From contig JBOFCS010000032.1 in assembly GCA_051646185.1 (NCBI GenBank), forward strand, positions 1-11,003: a stretch of 11,003 nt of DNA, read 5' to 3'. The DNA comes from JBOFCS01 sp051646185 (GTDB taxonomy: Bacteria; Actinomycetota; Actinomycetes; Mycobacteriales; Mycobacteriaceae). Below, one piece after another: positions 5,667 through 11,003 of this stretch (its first letter is position 1; each line of letters begins with the position of its first letter). A program made the translations under genes and the position numbers. A model generated the notes under the pieces. The model saw only the letters and a list, made by a program, of their open reading frames with translations. It was not told the origin of the DNA and searched no databases.

Positions 5667-6919
5667 GATGTTGCCAGTTGCTTATTGCGATAACTTCGCC
5701 TTCTGCCATTACCCCGGACCTGACCAATAGCGGTACGTAGCCCTATTGAACGTCCCGACTGAGTAGTTACACTGCTCTCCGGTGACATACCAGCAAACAT
5801 ACGCTCAGAAGCAGTCTCAGGAGCGTTATCAGGAGTTGCCGTAAGGAATCGATCAGGCAATGATAACTTAGCTATCGTTCTCCAGGCTTTTAGATACTGC
5901 AAAGGGAAAGATCCTGTGGTATAGGGCAAATCATATTTATCACACAGTTGCCGAACCTTACCCGCGATTTCTGCATAGCGATTACTTGGCAGATCTGGGA
6001 ATAAATGATGCTCGATCTGATAGCTTAAATTGCCGCTCATAAAAGCCAATACTGGTCCTGCATTAAAATTTGCACTGCCCAACATCTGCCTCAGATACCA
6101 CTGCCCACGCGTTTCATTTTTCATATCAGCTTTAGTGAATTTCTCTGCCCCATCAGGAAAGTGACCACAAAAAATAACTGCGTTTGTCCACACATTACGG
6201 ATGAGATTAGCCACGATATTTGCAGTGAGAGTAGTTTTCCATGCCTTTCCCGCTAAGACAGGGAAGAAAACATAATCTTTTAGGGCCTGCTTTCCGAGCT
6301 TGGTCCCCACCTCCCCTAATTTGCGCTTAGTCTCGGCTTTATCGGCACGTCCGGAAAAGACTTTACCCAACTCCACATGCTGAATCGCCACCCCATACTC
6401 AAATAGCATCATCAACAAGGTGTTATACACCAGGTTTCCAGAGTTAAATGGCTTCCATTTCCGATCTCGAGTCACTCGAATTAAGCCGTACCCGACATCA
6501 TCGTCCATGCCAAGGATATTGGTGTATTTGTGATGAAGGTAGTTGTGAGTTTGTTTCCAATGCGCGGATGGGCCAACATTATCCCACTCCCAAGAAGCCG
6601 AATGCGTCTCAGGATCATTCATCCAATCCCATTGTCCGTGCATAATATTATGACCAAGTTCCATATTTTCAATAATTTTGGCGATGCCAAGCATTCCCGC
6701 CCCCGCCCACCAAGCACCACGTTTGTTACTGGCAAACAATGCCAGTCGCCCACCAACTTCGAGAGTCCGATGCAAGTGAATGGCTCTCTTGATGTAAGTG
6801 GCATCGCGCTGACCACGAGAAGTTTCAACTTCGGCTCTAATGGCGTCCAGCTCCCTCCCCAAAGCTTCAATATCGGCATCACTTAGATGTGCAAACGCTT
6901 GAATATCCGTGATGGCCAT
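5663..6919 (-). CDS. desA3: Acyl-CoA delta-9 desaturase, DesA3 type
   Basis: Membrane di-iron desaturase that puts a cis double bond into stearoyl-CoA to make oleoyl-CoA, fed with electrons by the reductase encoded at 7024-8139. Seen: 418 residues with the three histidine boxes HNIMH (90-94), HNYLHH (125-130) and QIEHH (301-305), and hydrophobic stretches around 68-84, 165-180 and 230-253. Start: ATG at 6919 has GGAGG exactly 6 bases upstream; the TTG at 6925 overlaps that spacing and is rejected. The basic, low-complexity C-terminal tail (from about 375) ends QLATS. M. tuberculosis DesA3 ends in LAA, reported to act as a degradation signal, so turnover may differ. Its TAG stop overlaps the rsgA TAG. 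A dyad operator lies 41 bases upstream. Confidence 0.95.
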   Translation of the reverse strand: MAITDIQAFAHLSDADIEALGRELDAIRAEVETSRGQRDATYIKRAIHLHRTLEVGGRLALFASNKRGAWWAGAGMLGIAKIIENMELGHNIMHGQWDWMNDPETHSASWEWDNVGPSAHWKQTHNYLHHKYTNILGMDDDVGYGLIRVTRDRKWKPFNSGNLVYNTLLMMLFEYGVAIQHVELGKVFSGRADKAETKRKLGEVGTKLGKQALKDYVFFPVLAGKAWKTTLTANIVANLIRNVWTNAVIFCGHFPDGAEKFTKADMKNETRGQWYLRQMLGSANFNAGPVLAFMSGNLSYQIEHHLFPDLPSNRYAEIAGKVRQLCDKYDLPYTTGSFPLQYLKAWRTIAKLSLPDRFLTATPDNAPETASERMFAGMSPESSVTTQSGRSIGLRTAIGQVRGNGRRRSYRNKQLATS

Positions 6920-6949
6920 CCGCAACCTCCGTAGTTAGATCAGTTTACC

Positions 6950-6961
6950 TACGGAACCGTA
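6950..6961. promoter_or_regulatory. Secondary dyad in the desaturase leader
   Basis: TACGG-AA-CCGTA, a perfect 12-base dyad. It is part of a CCTACGG half site (6948-6954) and abuts the main operator at 6961-6980. The repeated CCTACG half sites are 15 bases apart. It may be a weaker second binding site for the same regulator. Confidence 0.4.
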
Positions 6962-6980
6962 ACCTACGAGACCGTAGGTT
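6961..6980. promoter_or_regulatory. Operator of the desaturase gene
   Basis: A perfect inverted repeat, AACCTACG-AGAC-CGTAGGTT, 41 bases upstream of the desaturase ATG. The same 8-base arms with the same 4-base gap occur in front of the reductase (8193-8212). Size and symmetry suit a TetR-type repressor. An A/T-rich tract (6991-7001) lies upstream in the direction of transcription. I could not define the -35/-10 pair. Confidence 0.7.
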
Positions 6981-7023
6981 GGCAAGATTAAAAAAAATTT
7001 AACAGTAATAGCTCTTCACCGCA

Positions 7024-8139
7024 CTAAATATCGAGCACACAGTCCCCCGTAGCGACTGAGATGCACGCTTGAATATGCTCACCTGCCTCACGCTCTAAGC
7101 CACTGCGAAGATCACTAACCCGACCTTCAAGCAGTGGAATTACACAGGTCTGGCAAATCCCCATACGACAACCAAAGGGCATCTGCACACCTGCAGACTC
7201 ACCGGCTTCAAGCAAGGTTGTAGCCCCATCGACCACGCTTGACTTGGCTGAACGAGAAAACTCAACCTTGCCACCTTGCCCTATTGCATCAGCGCGGGCA
7301 GCGGTAAAACGTTCCGTATGAAGTTGCGCGGCGATCCCCGCATCCAACCAGTACTTTTCCAAGCTAGCCAACATAGGCGCAGGCCCGCAGGCCCAAGCGT
7401 GACGCTGCCGCCAATCTGGATACTTCTTGTCAAGATCCGCTGGATTAAACTTTCCAGCAGAACGAGTCAGCTGGAAATCGATTTTAAAGTTCTTGTATTT
7501 ATTCGAAAGTTGTTGTAAATCATCAAAAAAAATCACATCTTTTTCCGTAGGGACCGAATGCAGATGAATAACATCCGGCATGTGCCCACGGCGATCTAAA
7601 GTCCTGAGCATGGATATAACCGGAGTAATACCACTTCCCGCGGTGATAAAAAGAAGCTTTTGCGGTGGCGGACTTGGTAATACAAAATTACCTTGTGGTG
7701 CGGCGAGCCGCACAATTGTTCCGGGAGCAACCCCGCCAACAAGATGCGAGGATAAAAACCCTTCGGGCATCGCCTTAACAGTGATGGAAATAGTTCGTTG
7801 CTTGCGCTGCGGAACCGAGGTTAAAGAATACGAACGCCAACGCAGGCGACCGTCCACATTCACCCCAATGCCGATATACTGCCCTGGCTCATAGTCAAAG
7901 GCGAATCCCCAGCCTGGCTTTATCACTAAAGTAGCCGAATCATTGGTTTCTGTAATAACTTTAAGTATTTTTCCACGCAATTGTCGCGAAGACCACAAGG
8001 GATTGACTAAATGCAAATAATCATCTGGGAGTAGCGGGGTTGTCATGCGGGCTACAACCCTTCGTAGCAGGACTAGCAACGGTTGCCGCGGCGCAGAAAC
8101 CCCAGCTACCGACTTGTGTATCCAGAACCGCAAAGCCAT
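7024..8139 (-). CDS. NAD(P)H ferredoxin reductase, electron donor to DesA3 (Rv3230c-like)
   Basis: Moves electrons from NAD(P)H through FAD and a 2Fe-2S cluster to the desaturase. In M. tuberculosis, Rv3230c is the demonstrated NADPH partner of DesA3. Seen: 371 residues; FAD domain about 52-155 with RSYS (102-105) and GNFVLP (150-155); NAD(P) domain about 160-275 with TAGSGITP (166-173) and ACGPAPML (250-257); C-terminal plant-type ferredoxin domain about 290-371 with Cys324, Cys329, Cys332 and Cys359. Start: ATG at 8139 with GGAG about 6 bases upstream. The N-terminal 50 residues are hydrophobic and basic, possibly membrane-touching. It has its own promoter-operator (8179-8246). A run of eight T on the message follows 15-35 bases after its stop, without a strong hairpin, so some transcripts may continue into desA3. 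Confidence 0.94.
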   Translation of the reverse strand: MALRFWIHKSVAGVSAPRQPLLVLLRRVVARMTTPLLPDDYLHLVNPLWSSRQLRGKILKVITETNDSATLVIKPGWGFAFDYEPGQYIGIGVNVDGRLRWRSYSLTSVPQRKQRTISITVKAMPEGFLSSHLVGGVAPGTIVRLAAPQGNFVLPSPPPQKLLFITAGSGITPVISMLRTLDRRGHMPDVIHLHSVPTEKDVIFFDDLQQLSNKYKNFKIDFQLTRSAGKFNPADLDKKYPDWRQRHAWACGPAPMLASLEKYWLDAGIAAQLHTERFTAARADAIGQGGKVEFSRSAKSSVVDGATTLLEAGESAGVQMPFGCRMGICQTCVIPLLEGRVSDLRSGLEREAGEHIQACISVATGDCVLDI

Positions 8140-8178
8140 TGCAACTCCATTCCTGTACTGGCTTCCATCCAGTCAGGA

Positions 8179-8226
8179 CAGCCATGATCTCTAACCTACG
8201 GTATCGTAGGTTAGAGATCATGGCTG
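8179..8226. promoter_or_regulatory. 48-base perfect palindrome over the reductase promoter
   Basis: Two perfect 22-base arms (8179-8200 and 8205-8226) around GTAT. The centre (8193-8212) is AACCTACG-N4-CGTAGGTT, the same operator as before the desaturase. The outer parts (CAGCCATGATCTCT) are not shared with that site. It covers the likely -10 (8217-8222) and start point, so a bound protein would block transcription. It is 39 bases upstream of the reductase ATG. Confidence 0.8.
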
Positions 8227-8246
8227 AAAAATACTCCTCTTGTCAA
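8217..8246 (-). promoter_or_regulatory. Promoter of the reductase gene
   Basis: On the minus strand a perfect TTGACA (8246-8241), 18 bases, then CATGAT (8222-8217), which matches 4 of 6 positions of TATAAT. Transcription would start near 8210, inside the palindrome, about 70 bases before the start codon. The overlap with the operator supports repression. Confidence 0.55.
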
Positions 8247-8264
8247 AGCCGACAGCATCCCCAC

Positions 8265-8819
8265 TCACAACAAATCAAGCAAAAATGGGATCTCCTGAGT
8301 GGCATACCAAGCAAGTTCATGATCCTGGGCATCACCAACTGCAAGTTCAGCATCCTCATCGCCTAGATCTGCAGCATCTATCACGGCAACGGCTCGCACT
8401 AAAGCTGACTCCGCTTCTGCCAAATCAACATGCACCGAAGCCACCTCTGAAATCAAAATTGGAGCAGCGACCCGCACTACCGCATCATCAAGGTCTGGTC
8501 GCAATATTGGTTCGTTAACATCAGCTGCAAGCACCGCCCGCCTAAGCGGCAATGGTGTGGGGTGATTATCAGAATGTTGCACATCATCCCCCTCCGCCAG
8601 ATCCTGCGCCTCTATCGAAAGTAAACGAATTGAGGCACGTGCAGCTTCAGCTATTGCAATCTCGGAAAGCTCGTCATCGTCACCAAAAGCATAGGCTTCG
8701 CGCAAAGTAGGAGTTACCGCGAAGGCCGTTCTACTTATGGGCACCAGCTCACCCTGTTTAACTAATTCCCCAAGCATCCGGAGTGTAACGGGAACATATA
8801 CCCGAGTTTTACTGGCCAC
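8265..8819 (-). CDS. DUF6912 family protein (Rv3231c-like), function unknown
   Basis: Conserved actinobacterial protein without a known role. Seen: 184 residues starting MASKTRVYVPVTLRMLGELV, with AFAVTPTLREAYAFGDDDEL (about 32-51), EAARASIRLL (about 58-67) and a very conserved end, DAADLGDEDAELAVGDAQDHELAW, followed by a hydrophobic FLLDLL. It is acidic, has no cysteines and shows no signal peptide or membrane segment. The start is a GTG at 8819 with AAGG 6 bases upstream; a stop lies in frame a few codons before it. It begins 39 bases after the acyltransferase stop and probably shares its transcript. Its place between the acyltransferase and the desaturase genes, also seen in M. tuberculosis, is the only hint of a lipid-related role. 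Confidence 0.88.
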   Translation of the reverse strand: MASKTRVYVPVTLRMLGELVKQGELVPISRTAFAVTPTLREAYAFGDDDELSEIAIAEAARASIRLLSIEAQDLAEGDDVQHSDNHPTPLPLRRAVLAADVNEPILRPDLDDAVVRVAAPILISEVASVHVDLAEAESALVRAVAVIDAADLGDEDAELAVGDAQDHELAWYATQEIPFLLDLL

Positions 8820-8858
8820 TAAGAACCTTCACCTTCGTTTCACCATTAGTATTCATCC

Positions 8859-10304
8859 TCACTGCAATGCAGCCTCTCTTAGTTCTTCAAGAGACTCATC
8901 AATCATTGCTGTTAGCACATCCACATCAGACATCGCATCCCGATCTGCATTAAATCCGTAGTAGACCATCCCATTATAGGAGGTTAATCCAATGGTAAGG
9001 ACTTGATTCTTCACTAGTGGCGGCACTGGATACATCTCAACCATTTCTGCGCCATTAAAGTACAGCGGAAACTGCGGTCCTGGGACGTTAGTGATCAGGA
9101 TATTAAACATTCGACGCGAAAAACCACTAGCCGCTCTTGCTCCCATGGCATGCAAAGTTGGTGGCGAGAATACCGATAACCGAATAAGCGAACCAGCATC
9201 CACCAGTTTAGATGCATGGGAATGCGATTCAGTTGAATGCGCCACCTGCGAGAGCCGCACCACCGGGTTTGACTCTCCAACAGGGAGATTCACCAAAAAT
9301 GAAGAAACATGACTTGCCTCAATGCTCACATCAGGCTCAGCTTCGGAACCAAATTGAGTAGCAGGAAAATCCCCTTCACCGTACACAGACATCGGAACCA
9401 TCGCTCTAATAGTTGTCGAAGCAGTAACCGGCTCCCCCCTTGATATTAACCAATTACGAAGTGCACCAGAAATAACCGCAAGGATGACATCATTAACTTC
9501 ACAGTTGTACTTTGCTCGAATTCTACGGTAGTCATCAAGCTTTGAACTCGATACCGCAAACCGCCGGTTTCGGGAAATTTCCACATTCAAAGGACTACTT
9601 GGGGCCGTACGCACCGCTGCCGATCTGACCATTGATACAACACTGCCGGCAGTCTCAGCAAGTTTACTAAAACTTGAAGCAACATCTTTTGCAGCTGACC
9701 GTAGAGTCTCAAGACCTTCTCCCGGTCGAGCGATTAATTCTGCTACAGCTGAAACAACTAACTCCGAATCCGTAGGCTCTCGCTCTGGCATCCACAAGTC
9801 CAGTACTCGGCTTGGTTGATTCGCAGTTGAGTCAAGAATAACTTGACTAATTTCCAAAGCCGCATTTCCATCCACTAGCGATTCATGTGATTTTGTGTAA
9901 ATAGCAATGCGATTGTTTTCCAGCCCCTCAACAACATACATCTCCCACAGCGGACGAGTTTTGTCTAACGGGCGGGAGGTCAAACGTCCAATTAACTCAT
10001 GTAGTTGACTATTTGTTCCTGGATTTGGCAGAGCAGACCGACGAACGTGATACGTGATGTCAAAATCTGGATCATCTACCCATACCGGACGGGCAAGGCC
10101 AAAGGCAATTTCCCTAACCTTCTGTCGGTACCGTGGCACCTGTGCCAGACGGCTTTCCACTACCGCAAGCAACTCCTCATATTCCAGTGCATGTGACTCT
10201 TTGTGCGGAACTGAAAAAATCGCCAAAGAACCCACATGCATGGGCGTAGTACTCTCTTCTAAAAAATAAAAAGATGCATCTAAAGGAGTAAGTCTGCTCA
10301 CCAT
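8859..10304 (-). CDS. tgs3: Wax ester synthase/diacylglycerol acyltransferase, Tgs3 type, unusual active site
   Basis: WS/DGAT family: transfers acyl groups from acyl-CoA to diacylglycerol or alcohols to make storage lipids. Seen: 481 residues, full family length; N-terminal LTPLDASFYFLE; PRYRQKV (57-63); WEMYVVEGLE (120-129); active-site region TKSHESLVDG (137-146); VNDVILAVISGALRNW; and C-terminal NVPGPQFPLYFNGA. The family motif is HHxxxDG; here it reads HExxxDG (His140, Glu141, Asp145), so the second histidine is replaced. M. tuberculosis Rv3234c also lacks it, as far as I recall, and is split from Rv3233c, while this gene is intact. The ATG at 10304 has GGAAGG about 10 bases upstream, rather far; the second codon (GTG) is an alternative. 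The DUF6912 gene follows after 39 bases. Confidence 0.92.
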   Translation of the reverse strand: MVSRLTPLDASFYFLEESTTPMHVGSLAIFSVPHKESHALEYEELLAVVESRLAQVPRYRQKVREIAFGLARPVWVDDPDFDITYHVRRSALPNPGTNSQLHELIGRLTSRPLDKTRPLWEMYVVEGLENNRIAIYTKSHESLVDGNAALEISQVILDSTANQPSRVLDLWMPEREPTDSELVVSAVAELIARPGEGLETLRSAAKDVASSFSKLAETAGSVVSMVRSAAVRTAPSSPLNVEISRNRRFAVSSSKLDDYRRIRAKYNCEVNDVILAVISGALRNWLISRGEPVTASTTIRAMVPMSVYGEGDFPATQFGSEAEPDVSIEASHVSSFLVNLPVGESNPVVRLSQVAHSTESHSHASKLVDAGSLIRLSVFSPPTLHAMGARAASGFSRRMFNILITNVPGPQFPLYFNGAEMVEMYPVPPLVKNQVLTIGLTSYNGMVYYGFNADRDAMSDVDVLTAMIDESLEELREAALQ

Positions 10305-10559
10305 CAGTGTCTGGCCTTCCCCTCAATGTCAAGGAACCTAAGTGTACCTAGTAGCTAGCCCGAGTTTGTACTATCTCCGAAATTCATGATCCATAGGCGC
10401 AGCTTGTGGGTATTTAACCATCGCCACTGCAACCCCTAGAAAGTGAGGACTGTTGCAAAAGCGGTTTTCATGCCATGATGCTTACCACCACACTCTCCAG
10501 TGGACCTCGTCGCCCAATTTGCAGCATCTTCTGATGCCCATCCCAACTGGAGATAGTGA

Positions 10560-11003
10560 ATGGATCATTTTAATTTTATTAGCCCGGCGCCAGCGTACGA
10601 GCCTCAAGCAGTGTTCAGCAAAGCTGTCTCGACGCCTAAAACCATCTGTCGCCCTACTGGCTCACAACGGCTTAAACGATCCGTAGCATCACCAACATCT
10701 TCTCCCCAAGAACCGAAGATATCGAGGCCCTCAAGAATCGGTACCCCACAAAGTTCAGCCCACCCCACACCAGAAACCCATCGTTTTGCCGATCAGACGC
10801 TTCGCTTGATTCTTGAGGTCCTGGACAGGCGCCGACCGTACACGTCATTGCGGCCACTATTGTCACCGGGGCTTGTAGACAGCATAGGTTCACTGGCCCG
10901 AAATAAACCGCCTGGAGCTGCACTAGGGGTTGGCACCTTAATTCGAGTTCGACTGCGACACAACAGTTCTGCAGCTGCCGAAATCTTTGCAACCTATGCT
11001 AGG
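10560..11003 (+). CDS. Rv3235/DUF6459 family protein (C-terminus beyond window)
   Basis: Conserved actinobacterial protein of unknown function. Seen: 148 codons open to the right edge, from an ATG at 10560 with GGAG 7 bases upstream and an in-frame TGA directly before it, which fixes the start. Residues 1-74 are Pro/Ser/Thr-rich and probably disordered (PAPAYEPQ, SPTSSPQEPK, TPQSSAHPTPE). From residue 76 comes the conserved domain: FADQTLRLILEVLDRRRPYT, LRPLLSPGLVDSIGSLAR, GTLIRVRLRH and AAEIFATYAR, the typical helix and strand pattern of the family. It is divergent from the acyltransferase across 255 bases, as Rv3235 is from Rv3234c. No signal peptide or membrane segment is visible. The 10672-10992 frame on the other strand is its shadow. 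Confidence 0.88.
   Translation, partial: MDHFNFISPAPAYEPQAVFSKAVSTPKTICRPTGSQRLKRSVASPTSSPQEPKISRPSRIGTPQSSAHPTPETHRFADQTLRLILEVLDRRRPYTSLRPLLSPGLVDSIGSLARNKPPGAALGVGTLIRVRLRHNSSAAAEIFATYAR

Noticed and set aside
10319..10345. TTGACA on the minus strand near the acyltransferase start
   Set aside because: It is only about 25 bases from the ATG, so the start of transcription would fall inside the gene.
10453..10686. 77-codon frame on the plus strand
   Set aside because: Overlaps the start of the Rv3235-type gene in another frame and has an unlikely composition and no good start.
10672..10992. 106-codon frame on the minus strand
   Set aside because: Lies entirely against the Rv3235-type gene, whose protein is recognisable; this one has no family features.
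1..11003. CRISPR arrays, insertion sequences, tRNA or rRNA genes
   Set aside because: No spaced direct repeats, no transposase, no terminal inverted repeats of a mobile element and no cloverleaf or rRNA segments were seen.

Overview
The window looks like chromosomal DNA from a mycolic-acid-type actinomycete (order Mycobacteriales). Nearly every protein resembles a Mycobacterium tuberculosis protein from one block, in the same order and orientation: TB7.3 (Rv3221c), RshA (Rv3221A), SigH (Rv3223c), AroA (Rv3227), RsgA (Rv3228), DesA3 (Rv3229c), its reductase (Rv3230c), Rv3231c, Tgs3 (Rv3234c, split from Rv3233c in M. tuberculosis) and Rv3235. These matches are from memory of the families, not from a search. 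Base composition by eye is near 50% GC, low for this order, so the genus is left open.

Left part (1-1512): a biotinyl/lipoyl carrier gene running off the left edge (-), a 24-codon ribosomal protein bL37 gene (+), a strong two-way terminator, then the thiol-stress pair sigH-rshA on the minus strand. The two genes overlap by 4 bases (GTGA). A good SigH-type promoter lies upstream of sigH, and sigH has two possible GTG starts, each with its own ribosome-binding site.

Middle (1513-5666, + strand): a 445-base gap with a large symmetrical dyad, then a secreted lipase-fold protein that has lost its catalytic serine and shows no catalytic histidine near its C-terminus. It sits where M. tuberculosis has Rv3224-Rv3226c. 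After its terminator come aroA (shikimate pathway) and rsgA (30S subunit maturation GTPase), which overlap.

Right part (minus strand, read from 10304 down to 5663): a Tgs3-type acyltransferase, a DUF6912-type protein, a ferredoxin reductase and a DesA3-type acyl-CoA desaturase. The reductase and desaturase should form a two-protein electron chain that makes oleoyl-CoA, and the acyltransferase can store acyl chains as triacylglycerol or wax ester. Reductase and desaturase are separate transcription candidates, but each is preceded by the same dyad, AACCTACG-N4-CGTAGGTT. In front of the reductase this grows into a perfect 22-bp-arm palindrome. This suggests one repressor, not encoded here, controlling both.

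Right edge (10560-11003): the start of an Rv3235/DUF6459-type gene on the + strand, still open at the window end. The 255-base divergent gap before it (10305-10559) holds no promoter that I could define.
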